Assembly: GCF_001039355.2 (NCBI RefSeq)
Contig: NW_019774848.1
Location: forward strand, 248,611 to 310,610
Reading direction: 5' to 3'
DNA length: 62,000 bases
Source: Lingula anatina
Taxonomy: Eukaryota > Brachiopoda > Lingulata > Lingulida > Lingulidae
Notes under the pieces: generated by a model
Databases searched by the model: none
Told to the model about the DNA's origin: nothing
Seen by the model: only the letters and a program-made list of their open reading frames with translations
Program-made: the position numbers and the translations under genes
Shown: in pieces, positions 27,918 through 41,397 of the stretch
Layout of the letters: every line of letters starts with the position of its first letter
Position numbering within the stretch: position 1 is the first letter of the stretch

Positions 27918-28160
27918 TACAGAGGCGGATCCAGGATTATTTGAAAGGGGGGGGGGGGGGTCCGCGGGTGCGAATACGACCTCTCCCCCTCCCCCTTGGC
28001 GTGGGGTTCGGGGCCCGCTAAATGGCCCCCGAGAATTTTTGATATTTTAGAGGGCACATGGTGCCGTTTGGTACGGTTTAGAACTACGATTCAGCTAAAT
28101 TCTAATTTCGAGAAGGTACTATTGGTGTGATTTTTCGGAAAATTGAAGAGGAGGGTCAGG
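27918..28160. repeat. Dispersed-repeat fragment with poly-G
   Basis: Begins with CAGAGGCGGATCCAGGATTA, then a G homopolymer (about 27947-27960), a C-rich tract and GGGGTTCGGGGCCCGC. This kind of G/C-rich block is typical of interspersed repeats in aquatic invertebrates. I cannot place its ends or class. Confidence 0.45.
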
Positions 28161-30161
28161 ATAACTGCATAACTCTAATGAATAACTGCATAACTCTAAT
28201 GAATTTTTTACCAGCAAAAATGATGGGTACAATCTAATTCAAACAATAACTTTAGATCTAGTATATCTACATAAGATCTCCAAATTAAAAAAAAAACTAG
28301 ACAGCAAAGCTTACAATTATAAAGACACCATATTGGAAACAAGGCAGCAAAGCTGCCAAATGTTCAGACATTACACAGCAAAAAGTGTTCTAAAATCTTT
28401 GGTCAGTTTTGATGCACTGTTACACAATGCTTTAAAATAATAATTACCGTACATTTAAATTGATCATGCTGATTTTCGTAAGCAACCTGCCTCTTTAACA
28501 AACAAAGCCACTCAGTAAATTTAAAGTAAAACAAAAATACAGACAATGCAACTCAGACAGTAAGACCAATCAGAATATATACAACCATTTACAGGGTCTG
28601 TATATAAAAAGAATGAAACAAAACAATAATTTTATTAAATATAATTGCCTGATAACTCAAGTTTATTACATAGTTTTGCAATAAAGGCAACAATACAATG
28701 TTTCTTAGAGCTATATGTCTAAAAAGAATTTCTAATGTGTAATTCTGTATCACTGTAATTTTGGATGGAAACTTTGGCTTACATTAAAGTGTATATATGA
28801 AAAACAAATATATGTGTTATGAAAAAATAATATAAACAAGTTACAAGAAAACACAATCCTCTCTAGCTAGTTTTAGTAATTTTGCATAATGTATAATAAA
28901 ATGCTCAAATAACAACACCATATACCAGTGTACAAGAGCAACAACTTGCATTACAGATAAAATATCTTTGGGTTCCATGAGAAAACAACCCTGTATTAAA
29001 TAATAAATATACACATAATACCATGTGTGAGCAGTGTGTCTTAAGTTTACATCAGAAATACTTCACAATTACATATGAACAGTGCCATTTTACATCAGCA
29101 GTTTATTATTATTATCTCTTATGAAGTGGCACAGCTTTATATTATCTAATATGCTTTTTACAAAAACTATAAAACAGTCTTTATGTGGATACAAATATAA
29201 TTACATAGATGAGCATGAGTAAGACATGCTTAATGTGCACACATGACACAACAACTTGATCTACTGTTGACCCAGAAGTCATATGGTAGAGCACCACTTA
29301 TTGCTGGAACATGTATTTTATTTTGATTATGTGAAAAGTGGACGGATGTCGGCTTCTTTTACATGATAATATACACATTGCCTCCTTTAAGTAGAAATGT
29401 GACATTTGACGAAAGAGGAAGATCAGAATTCTCAATAGTTATGTACATTTTGTTTAGTATTCCATACATTTTCCATGCCTTCATTTTAAATATAGGGCTA
29501 ATAAAGGCAAACTGTTGGCAAGATTTGCTCATACTGCACAATCAACAAGTACACGTGTAAATAACACTAAAATATAAAATAAGATATTGCTATGATAATA
29601 TAAACTCAAATGTTTTAAAACACTAACCCTAAGATTTGGGACCCAATATTTTTGCACACACACAGGGTATTAAAATTAGAAATCTACAGCTGGTAAGACT
29701 CAATCAAAGGCACAAAACATTTCAGGAATTTTTGTAATGTCCCATAACCAAGAACATGGTATTTGGCACCATTAAATATCTATTGGTAATATGAATACCC
29801 TATAAATGTCCATGTAACCCATCAGTTACACTTCATGGTGACTACACTTTCACATCAGATGCCTGCTACAGACTGGAACATAATGGAACATAATGACAGC
29901 ATTCACACTCAGCAAAAATATAAATGCTCCATGTGAATTATTTATGAGTAACATGGTTTGGTCTACAGCTAATGAGCTGATGATGTCTTATAATTTTAAT
30001 TTTATCTGTAGCACAATGAACAACAAAACGTACATATCAATGTCCAAATGGAATTCTAATCGCAAAAATGACAGATGTTGCAGTAATAATAATGTATTAT
30101 AAACAGAGGCCAGAGGTTATCCCGGAGGCTTCAGCCAATTTTTTCTTTTATATCCCATGGG
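28161..30161 (-). other. 3' flank/UTR of the coiled-coil gene
   Basis: AT-rich, no exon seen. It probably contains the 3' UTR of the minus-strand coiled-coil gene; several TTTATT (AATAAA on the minus strand) could end it. A 20-bp unit repeats twice near 28160-28200. The stretch 28338-28372 recurs at 47131-47165. Confidence 0.4.
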
Positions 30162-33100
30162 TTAAGACTTTGGGGCAGGAGAGGACCCAGACGGGCTGCC
30201 TTTCCCTGCTGCTGTTGCTGCCTTCTTCTTCTTGGTTTTTGAGAGACTCACGGACTTGATTGGCAGTTTTGATGAGGCCTGGGGGCCAAGGCTTGGCAAA
30301 GAACCAGATCTGAAAATACAAATAGACAGATGGAGCTAGTAGGCCTGAAGGGAACCATGCTGTTGGCAGATCAGCAACCCTCTCTTGTATGCAGTGCTGG
30401 AAAATGGCCTAAATGGCAGCAAAGGAGAGGGGGTGAAAACAGAAGAAAATTCGTCTCAAATGTAAAATAGTTTCAACAGATATTGGAAGCAAATGTTTTT
30501 TGGCACTTTGTACTGAGAGATTTGATTATGTATCAATCTTAGACTGCATTCCCACTAATTAGATCGATCAATCTGGATTGACCTAACTCCTTGGGGGTTC
30601 ACGCTTAATTGCTGTTAGCCGAGCGCACACGGAAGTTAATTACCCCCTTACAGCTTTTAGAAGGCGGGACAGACATTTAAGCCGGTTAACCTGACAGTAA
30701 TCTCGTGAGACTAACTATGGGGATAGATCGATCTAAAATCTGTGGGAATGGGGTCTTACATCTTCTACTGTCTGCACTGTTATCACTAGGTGTTGTTCAC
30801 ATTGTTGTTGTATCATTAAATAGGGACAAGATACTTTCTCTAAAACAGGTATAATGATCTCACAGAACCCCAGGTGTGAGATGAGGGACGGTCACCATCA
30901 GTGACACCTGGTGATGTCGGTGTAAACTAAAGAAGATGTCACATCAGCATCACTACTTGGCTGTGTTGTTATGAAAAAATGTTTATGACAAACAAACATG
31001 AATTTGTTACCAAACTCATCTCAGTATCTCCCAAATGAAGGGGATATCCATCAGTTGAAACCGATTTATTCTTAGACTGCTTTCAGTATTTTTTCAGTAT
31101 TTTTTAATCAATAGCCTGGTTGAAAGTAATATTACCTGGGAAAGCTGCCATTTGCAGCTTTGTGGGAAGAGAGTGGGTCTCTTCTTGGTGACACAGGCTT
31201 TGGAATCTTGCTGCCCTCTGGTGTTAGAGGTCTTCCAAACCTTGTCTGCCTTCCTGAAACCCTCAAGATTTCTTCACTATCTTGAGTCGACTTTTTTGCC
31301 TGGTTTACAGTTTCCAGACTTCCTCCATATAGGGAGGTAAGGAGGTTATTCTTCTTCGGCGGACTTTCAGAGACAGTGGTTGGTTCCTCTTTGGATGAGT
31401 TTTCAGAAGTGAAGTTTTGCATAGTGGAAGGTAGTGAGGTTACATTCAATCTGTCAGTTTGCAATTCATGTAAAGCTCCGTCTCCCAGAGAGTCTGGGTT
31501 GATACTGTGTGCTTCTGCCTGGGAGACATCAACTGCTTCCAGATTTGAAGAAGACGCAATACCTTGGTTTTCGAAAGTGTCTTGGTCTTCAGGGCTTGTC
31601 TGTCCTGACCCCATGTTTTCAGGGTGTGTCTGTCCTGACCCCGTGTTTTCAAGGTGTGTCTGCCCTGACCCCGTGTTTTCAGGGTGTGTCTGTACTGACC
31701 CCGTGTTTTCAGGGTGTATCTGTCCCGACCCCGTGTTTTCAGGGTGTATCTGCCCCGACCCCGTGTTTTCAGGGTGTCTCTCTCCTGACCCTGTGTTTTC
31801 AGGGTGTGTCTTTCTGGGTCCATCATGCACTTCTGCACACACATACTGCTCTAATTCTGAAACATCAAAAAAAAAAAAAAAAAATCAACAGTAGAATAAA
31901 ACCGTATGTTTTCTCATAAAAATAATAGCTTTTATCAAAATTTAGGAGACGATAGCAATTTTCTGTGAGGTTTTTATACATGTGTTTTCATAAAAATATT
32001 AATTGCATTATAAACAAACTGGTTCACTCACCTCTGATTAATTTTTCATTCTCAATCTTGGCATTATAAAGATCAGATTCCAAATCTTCAATATGTGTCT
32101 TATATATTTCTATCTGGTCTATCTGGAGATCATTCAACTGACACTTTTCATCTAGACTGGAGCGAAGCTGAGACACTTGTTCTTCTAAAACTACACTATT
32201 TTGATGGCTTAATTCACTGAGCTGTTCTTTGAGTTTAGCCACATCTCCAGTGGCTGAGTCTTTCTCTTTTTTGATCCTATTAAGCTGTGTTTCTAAGTTG
32301 TTGGCCTGTTCTAAAACTGACTTCTTTTCTTCTCTAACTACACAGAGCTGTTTATGTAAGTCTGAAATACAATTCCAAGACAATGTACATACACTTAACA
32401 TATAAAACAAAGGTATATACTAACAACTATGGGTTAATGAGAATATTAAAGTCAGAAAGGGGTGAAAACTATTTTTGATGGCAGATTAATTTTATATTTA
32501 CTATACCCAAAAAACTTAACTGCTACTACTACTTCTATTAATACTAATGCTTTGACTAATAGTACATGTATTTATGAATTGTGCTGTTTCCAAAGTTATT
32601 TATTTTGCTATGTGGTTGTTAGAATAATTTACCTTGAACTTTGCAATTGGAATCAGTGAGCTGCTGTAACAAGTCTCCTTTTTCTTTCTGTAAACTGGAT
32701 GAAATAAAAAAAAAATGTTAACACAGCAGCTAAAGGCTACAACTTAACTTTTGAATTATTTATCTGTCATTATTTATTTGCCATTAGCAAATCCTAAAAA
32801 ATAGTATAATTTAAAAACAAACCAATTACAAAGAGCGTTTTTGCCATAGAAATCAAATTTCAATGTTATAAAATAATAAGCAAAAAGAGATGAATTCTAG
32901 TACTGTACATTGTAATGATATATTCAAACCAAGCAGTGTATGGCACCAAACAGTATAATGATGATACACTGCAGTCTTGGGCTCTGTTCTCACAACTTTT
33001 AGANTCAACTTGTTAATGTTTTTTTACTAAATTTTACAACTTGATTCCAATTTTTTTGTAAAATTTGCAACACGTGATTCCAATTTCCTACAGAGTATTT

Positions 33101-36100
33101 ACCAAGATAGCTTAACAAATTACTATAGAGTATCATTTTTCAGAGCATGCTTTATTTGTACATAGAAGGGTAATTGATATGCCAGTCTTACTTCTTCCAT
33201 CCTCACCATATACAGATAACATGGGTGCTGACAGTCTTCATGCACAGCAAGGTGTGGGGTACAGAACAGACATTATTACATACAGTTTCTGAAGTATCTA
33301 GCTATTATAATATAAACTAGTCCAGACCATGTCCCAGTATAGATCAGTAGATGAGGTTAGTGCTACAACAGCGTGCTACAGGTGCTTTGCCAATATTCCA
33401 ATATCATGCATATCAACAGAGGTGCAGGTTATATTATATTATGTCAACTGACAAACAAAAGCTTTCTTTTTGACTTACTAATGAAACAGTGAACAATATA
33501 CATGGAATGTGACTTAGCTGGAATTGAGAAAGTTCAGAGTTACAGGAAGGTGTGTAGAGAGATATATCTCACCTGGGAGGTCAACAGGTTTTACCACACC
33601 TGAACTAACCTCTCAGTACACTAGGATATAATATCCTTTTATTTAATAGCTTTTTATAAAGAGAGGGAAAATAATAGAAGAAAATATTTTCTTGGTTGTG
33701 AACAATAATACTGATAATAATAAAAGTAAATAAATAAACATTTAGCATAAAGTAATGAAAGTATTTTATATAATTCTAAATGAAATATAAAAAATCTAAA
33801 CAAATCACGAAATTTCAGATAAGTATTTAAAGGAACCAGAACAAGCTGAAAAAGGACAACAGTTTAAATAATGGAAAAAAGGTGATGGAAATAAAGATAA
33901 TCTAGGTTCTAAAACACATTTTTTCTAAAACAAACTAATGAAAACATACAAAGAATGATATTTACCATAAAACTTTATCCTCCATAGCTTTGGCAGAGGC
34001 CCCAGTGGGAGAAACAGTCTTCATAGAGGCAATCTCTTTCTTCAGTCCTTCAATTATCTTCTCTCTAAATAGGTAAAATTAATACTTAATTTATTCTAAA
34101 GAGATACAATTCTACCCTGTAGGCAGCTATATCTCAAAGGCAGCACATTTTAAATTTTTACTTATTAATTTTCTTATATTATACATGCAGATCTACACAA
34201 TTATCTTAACTGCTGCCATGGCAACCAGCTGTATCCCCCAGATCTGGATACTGACCTGTTAGCAGTGTTCTGTTTAGCGTCCTTCAGTTGTTTACCAATG
34301 TCTTCTATCTTAGCAGGGCTGGCATCACTCTCTCCTGACAGAGACTTCTCTTTCCTGAAAACACAGGGATTGCCTCAGATTAACTTGCTTAGTTCTTGTT
34401 GTTATATTGTTCATTTGTTATTTGAAATTGTGTTGTTTTTTTTTAGTTTTTAAATGGTTGGAAAATTTAAAATACTCATTTTTACTGCACATTTATCTAA
34501 ACATTTTCTTTCCCCTGTTTAAGAGCATTTAAAGTCCACTTCCAGATTATTTTCATTACACTATACAACACTGAATTATCTTTCCATATCTGTCTAACCT
34601 GAGAGCTGCATTCTGGTTCCTGGCTGTCTTCAGTTGTTTCTCCAAGTGTTCAATCTCCTGGTCCTTCATCTGAATCACCTCTAACAGTTTCTGTAGTTCT
34701 GACCTCATGTGGATCAACTCAGCACCGACATCGTCTAGTGAACGCTGAAGTTTTATAACGACAATAACACTGAGTACAGCACATATTAGAAACCAACTTT
34801 TAGGAATCTGGACTTAGAATAACTACAAAAATAGCATCATTAATAACTGTATCATACATTATTGCATTCCCTGTTGTTTAGTAAAGATAGGTAAACTGAA
34901 TATAGAAAGATCATACAATGAGAAAACAAATCATACCCAAAGTGAGATGGAAAGTGAAAAGTGAAAGTGAAAGTGAACAAAAGCTAACAAAAATAACTCC
35001 TTTAGTGCCCACACTTCACACACATCAACTATTTTGGTGCCTTGTGTTCTCAATAAAAGGTGGACAAAAATACTATCAAAATTCCAGTGAGGAGAAACAG
35101 CAAGTTAGCAATGTCAATAAAATCAGGTCATTATCTTTGATTCTAGGACATTTAATATTCTCTATCCTCGAGTTACATCATCACAATGAGAAATATTCAA
35201 ATAACGGATGACAGGATTTGAACTTTATATTCTTTACTTTATATTTGTATATAAATATATTATACACCCCCCAACGTAATAACTTCGTATAGCATACATT
35301 ATACGAAGTTATACGATNACTTACGTAACCACACAACAATTTTTTATACTGCTAAAGGCATGGTTTTTTTTTTAAATAATAAAACATTTTGTGATTTATT
35401 GTCTCAAACATCGCAAATATATGTGTGCACATAAAAACTCAAATGATGGGAGACAGAACATATAATTAGTAGAGTTAATTGTATATCATATATAACATCA
35501 ATAAAATTACACAGAAACACTGTTAACTTGAGAACACCAAAAGCATTAGCCATACAATTTTTATGCAACATGGCACTAAAACCACAACACTGAGCTTACT
35601 CTCAAGTTTGAAGACTTCTTCAACTTTTCTTGTTTTAAATCCTGATAAGAAAATTACAGCCTCAGTAGAACATCAAGCAAAGAAAAGTTTGTAATAAAAA
35701 TCATTTAATTCAAAGAAATAACATAAATGAAATAGAAAATTAATGTTGCACACTTCTAACAATGTGCAAGATGCTATCCTCAGTGTATTAGGAGAGACAC
35801 ACAGGCAGTGAAAGCAGTGAAATGCAGGCTAATTGTGTTAGGTGAGACACACACAATCAACAAAGATGAGACGCACACAGACTATCAAACTGAGTGTGTT
35901 AGGTGAGAAGCTACTACACAACCAGTGCTGCAATCTACATCAAAAACCTACATGAAGTTTACGTGATGGGACAGATGCCTTGTGCCTTTCATCTTCCAGT
36001 TCCTAAGATGAAGGGTTAAGTTAACAAAAGCATTAAGTTAGTACACATCCAAAACTTGTTTTAATATTGGTGAGGTTGATCAGCTTTCTCTCATGGTTAT

Positions 36101-38312
36101 CATGTACCCTGAAAACCATTGAGTGAAAAATGAAGGATGGTAAATGATATATTTTTGTGTCAAGTTTGGGTGATTATAAGACAAACCAGGCTTTGTGTTA
36201 GGGCAGGACAAGCAACACCCACTACATGAATTCTACAATATTACAAGTGTTACAGTTTTTCACAACACAACCACAAAGGGCACAAGTTTTCTTTTCTTTT
36301 TAACCTTTTCACACATACAAATTGACAAAATACAAATGGGTGAAAAATATTTCCTAATTTGACCAGTCAACTACATACTACACACCTGTGCGATTTTATT
36401 TCTACTTCCACAAAGCAAAATATTCTTGATACAAAATAACTCAATCATGGCCTTAAAATGCATGTCATAATGTTCAAAATTATGGTCAGCATCACGTCTA
36501 TGGCTCTGTTCTATGGATTCTCCATTTCATACCCACATATTAGAGAATGAAATTAATGGCAAAATCTTAACATAGTGTACATGTTCATTATCAATTAATG
36601 AAATTAATCTAACCAGGCTTTAAAAATTAAACATTCTAGTACAAGATGAGTACCTCTTTCAGTGACTTGATGAGAGCCTCTTGTTTGGTCTGCACATTCT
36701 TTGATTGTTGGAGTTCAGTTCTGAGTTTCTCCAGCTGCTGCTTCACCACCTCCAGTCTTGTCTGGGCATCTGCCGCCTCACTGCAACATATATACTGGCA
36801 TGACACAGACAGTTTCTGAATGCTATTTTCATATACGAAGCTGGACATCTGAACTTTTTGTGTTATTCTTATCCTAAGGCGGTGAACTGACCCCCTCATC
36901 CTAGTGCATTACAGATCAGACTTACATTTTCCCTTTTTACTTTATTTGTTTACAAAAACTGTAATTACTTTTCTTCAATAACACATATAGTATCTCCCCT
37001 ATCTGACAGTCTTACACCAGAGACACCCTGGCCTTCTCTGCCTGTTTCTCCAGTCTAGCTGCCTTAACCCTCACCCTAACCCATACCCTAACCCTAGTAG
37101 CCTTACTCCTGAGACAGCCTGGCCTCCTCTGCCTGTTTCTCCAGTCTGGCTGCCTTAACCCTCACCCTAACCCATACCCTAACCCTAGTAGTCTTACTCC
37201 TGAGACAGCCTGGCCTCCTCTGCCTGTTTCTCCAGTCTGGCAGCCTGGTCCTCTGCTCTCTGTTTACAGTTCTCCAGCAGTATCAGCTGACTCTGTAACA
37301 TGGCCACCTGACCCTCCAGGACACTCTTCTCTTCCTGCCACACTGACAGCTCTGCAGGAGTCTCTGAAATACATGGTCAAGTTGTTGGATGAACTAATGC
37401 CTGCCAGTGGGCCTACCATAGATGATACAATTTATTTTCTCTTGAATCTTTGATAAAAATTGCTAAAATTGGATTTATAGACAAAAGTAGTTTCTGTTAA
37501 TCAAGTCTATACAAGGTCACCTAAATAATATATAGAAATAATTACTTTTAATAATAATAATAATAATTTATTGAGCACATGAAATGAGTGTACATTTAAA
37601 GGCTCTCTACACTACTAATTATAATATACTTAAGTTTAAATACATGTACATAGTAATAATAAAGTTAAAGTATAATACCAGGTGTTATCTATCTCAATTT
37701 GGATAGCTTCCGTTTTCTCATAGCACTGTTTATAAACTTTACAAGTGCGGACACACCTCTCTCATTTGACACATTTTAAAACATGATAGCCACAGCAAAA
37801 ATATATATAGTAATATATACTTATAGTTTGCCTACTGTAGACAGTATATAAGCAGGGTTAATGTGAAGGATTGTTTACCTTTCCTAGGTGAGGAGGGTGT
37901 TCCAGACCTGGATAGCACCTGATGATGGCGGCTCTCTAACTCCTCATATTGCTGCTGAAGACGACTGAGGTCAGAGGTCAAGGTACTGGTCTCTCTCTGA
38001 AGTCTGCAATTACATGAATTACTGGCTGCTTTATCTCTACATAAACCATGAACTGTACATACAAAAGACAAAAGAGATAATAATACGTGAAGATTTGTTT
38101 TAAATTGAGTGAAAAGAGACTATTTTCAGGTCCAATACAAATTCATTATGTTCATCTGTAATATCAAAGTATGTACACTGTACACTGTACATGTTAAAAG
38201 TGTATAGTTGAAAGTCTGAAAGAGAGACAGACGCATAGCATAAAAGAGGAGCTCTTGATGTGAATAAATAAACACATAGAAAACATAAATAATGTGATGT
38301 GTGTGTGCGTGT

Positions 38313-38364
<52 letters not shown>

Positions 38365-41024
38365 NACGCAGATGATGGCTATATGTACAGACACATCTGT
38401 GTCTGTACATAAAAACATAAATGAAATAGAAAATTAATGTTGCACACTTCTAACAATGTGCAAGATGCTATCCTCAGTGTATTAGGAGAGACACACAGGC
38501 AGTGAAAGCAGTGAAATACAGGCTTATTGTGTTAGGTGAGACACACACAATCAACAAAGATGAGACGCACACAGACTATCAAACTGAGTGTGTTAGGTGA
38601 GATGCACGCAATCAAACTGAGTGTGTTAGGTGAGAAGCTACTACACAACCGGTGCTGCAATCTACATCAAAAACCTACATGAAGTTTACGTGATGGGACA
38701 GATGCCTTGTGCCTTTCATCTTCCAGTTCCTAAGATGAAGGGTTAAGTTAACAAAAGCATTAAGTTAGTACACATCCAAAACTTGTTTTTAATATTGGTG
38801 AGGCTGATCAGCTTTCTCTAATGGTTTTCATGTACCCTGAAAACCACTGAGTGAAAAATGAAGGATGGTAAATGATATATTTTTGTGTCAAGTTTGGGTG
38901 ATTATAAGACAAACCAGGCTTTGTGTTAGGGCAGGACAAGCAACACCCACTACATGAATTCTACAATATTACAAGTGTTACAGTTTTTCACAACACAACC
39001 ACCGAGGGCACAAGTTTTCTTTTCTTTTTAACCTTTTCACACATACAAATTGACAAAATACAAATGGGTGAAAAATATTTCCTTATTTGATCAGTCAACT
39101 ACGTACTACACACCTGTGCGATTTTATTTCTACTTCCACAAAGCAAAATATTCTTGATACAAAATAACTCAATCATGGCCTTAAAATGCATTTCATAATA
39201 TGTTCAAAATTATGGCCAGCATCACGTCTATGGCTCTGTTCTATGGATTCTCCATTTCATACCCACATCTTAGAGAATGAAATTAATGGCAAAATCTTAA
39301 CATAGTGTACATGTACATTATCAATTAATGAAATTAATCTAACCAGGCTTTAAAAATTAAACATTCTAGTACAAGATGAGTACCTCTTTCAGTGACTTGA
39401 TGAGAGCCTCTTGTTTGGTCTGCACATTCTTTGATTGTTGGAGTTCAGTTCTGAGTTTCTCCAGCTGCTGCTTCACCACCTCCAGTCTTGTCTGGGCATC
39501 TGCCGCCTCACTGCAACATATATACTGGCATGACACAGACAGTTTCTGAATGCTATTTTCATATACGAAGCTGGACATCTGAACTTTTTGTGTTATTCTT
39601 ATCCTAAGGCGGTGAACTGACCCCCTCATCCTAGTGCATTACAGATCAGACTTACATTTTCCCTTTTTACTTTATTTGTTTACAAAAACTGTAATTACTT
39701 TTCTTCAATAACACATATAGTATCTCCCCTATCTGACAGTCTTACACCAGAGACACCCTGGCCTTCTCTGCCTGTTTCTCCAGTCTAGCTGCCTTAACCC
39801 TCACCCTAACCCATACCCTAACCCTAGTAGCCTTACTCCTGAGACAGCCTGGCCTCCTCTGCCCGTTTCTCCAGTCTAGCTGCCTTAACCCTCACCCTAA
39901 CCCATACCCTAACCCTAGTTGCCTTACTCCTGAGACAGCCTGGCCTCCTCTGCCTGTTTCTCCAGTCTGGCAGCCTGGTCCTCTGCTCTCTGTTTACAGT
40001 TCTCCAGCAGTATCAGCTGACTCTGTAACATGGCCACCTGACCCTCCAGGACACTCTTCTCTTCCTGCCATACTGACAGCTCTGCAGGAGTCTCTGAAAT
40101 ACATGGTCAAGTTGTTGGATGAACTAATGCCTGCCAGTGGGCATACCATAGAAGATACAATTTATTTTCTCTTGAATCTTTGATAAAAATTGCTAAAATT
40201 GGATTTATAGACAAAAGTAGTTTCTGTTAATCAAGTCTATACAAGGTCACCTAAATAATATATAGAAATAATTACTTTTGATAATAATAATAATAATTTA
40301 TTGAGCACATGAAATGAGTGTACATTTATAGGCTCTCTACACTACTAGTTATCATATACTTAAGTTTAAATACATGTACATAGTAATAATAAAGTTAAAG
40401 TATTATACCAGGTGTCATCTCATTTTGGATAGCTTCCGTTTTCTCATAGCACTGTTTATAAACTTTACAAGTGCCGACACACCTCTCTCATTTGACACAT
40501 TTTAAAATATGATAGCCACAGCAAAAATATATTTTAAATAATATATACTTATAGTTTGCCTACTGTAGACAGTATATAACCAGGGTTAATGTGAAGGATT
40601 GTTTACCTTTCCTAGGTGAGGAGGGTGTTCCAGACCTGGATAGCACCTGATGATGGCGGCTCTCTAACTCCTCATATTGCTGCTGAAGACGACTGAGGTC
40701 AGAGGTCAAGGTACTAGTTTCTCTCTGAAGTCTGCAATTACATGAATTACTGGCTGCTTTATCTCTACATAAACCATGAACTGTACATACAAAAGACAAA
40801 AGAGATAATAATATGTGAAAATTTGTTTTAAATTGAGTGAAAAGAGACTATTTTCAGGTCCAATACAAATTCATTATGTTCATCTGTAATATCAAAGTAT
40901 GTACACTGTACACTGTACATGTTAAAAGTGTATAGTTGAAAGTCTGAAAGAGAGACAGACGCATAGCATAAAAGAGGAGCTCTTGATGTGAATCAATAAA
41001 CACATAGAAAACATAAATAATGTG

Positions 41025-41066
<42 letters not shown>

Positions 41067-41320
41067 ACCTTTCTTTCTCCAACTGGATCATGTTTTCTTT
41101 CTCTGCCATCATTTTCTTCAAGAAGGTATTTTCTTTCTCCAGTTTAGTAAGCTGCTCTGTCACCAGGTTGTTGACATCTCTGAGCTGCTGGTTCTGTTTC
41201 TCCAGTTCATCTTTCCTGTTTCTTAACTGAGACTGCTCCTGAAATACAATAACTAGCCTCGTGACTGAGTTTGTCTGCTGTGGTTCATAGACACTCAGAT
41301 ATTTTGTAGGTGTATAAATA

Positions 41321-41397
<77 letters not shown>

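Larger units (their letters stand above)
35719..41064 (-). repeat. 2.7-kb direct duplication of four coiled-coil exons, probably false (two haplotypes)
   Basis: Block 35719-38364 repeats as 38410-41064 with about 1-2% differences and small indels (offset 2,691 then about 2,728 bp). Both contain the same four exons (starts near 38002, 37365, 36780, 36002 in the left block; 40731, 40093, 39510, 38729 in the right). The left block ends inside a GT microsatellite at a single N (38365). The last exon of the right block ends in phase 0 but the first exon of the left block needs phase 2, so splicing one after the other gives a stop at once. Confidence 0.85.

Noticed and set aside
31376-31919. Plus-strand frames of 136-172 codons with CFQGVS-type repeats
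   Set aside because: They are antisense readings of the coding repeat in the coiled-coil gene, whose exon phases support the minus strand.
35279-35312. loxP as a natural recombination site or engineered allele
   Set aside because: The flanking bases complete the 454 mate-pair linker and an N follows, so an artefact explains it.
37050-37200. Interstitial telomere
   Set aside because: Only a few TTAGGG-like units mixed with other sequence, within a repeated intron segment.
35952-38002. A second set of four coiled-coil exons as real coding sequence
   Set aside because: Phases do not fit when both sets are joined; treated as duplicated haplotype.
38126-38418. Histidine/threonine repeat proteins of 74-94 codons
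   Set aside because: They are translations of the GT microsatellite across an N.
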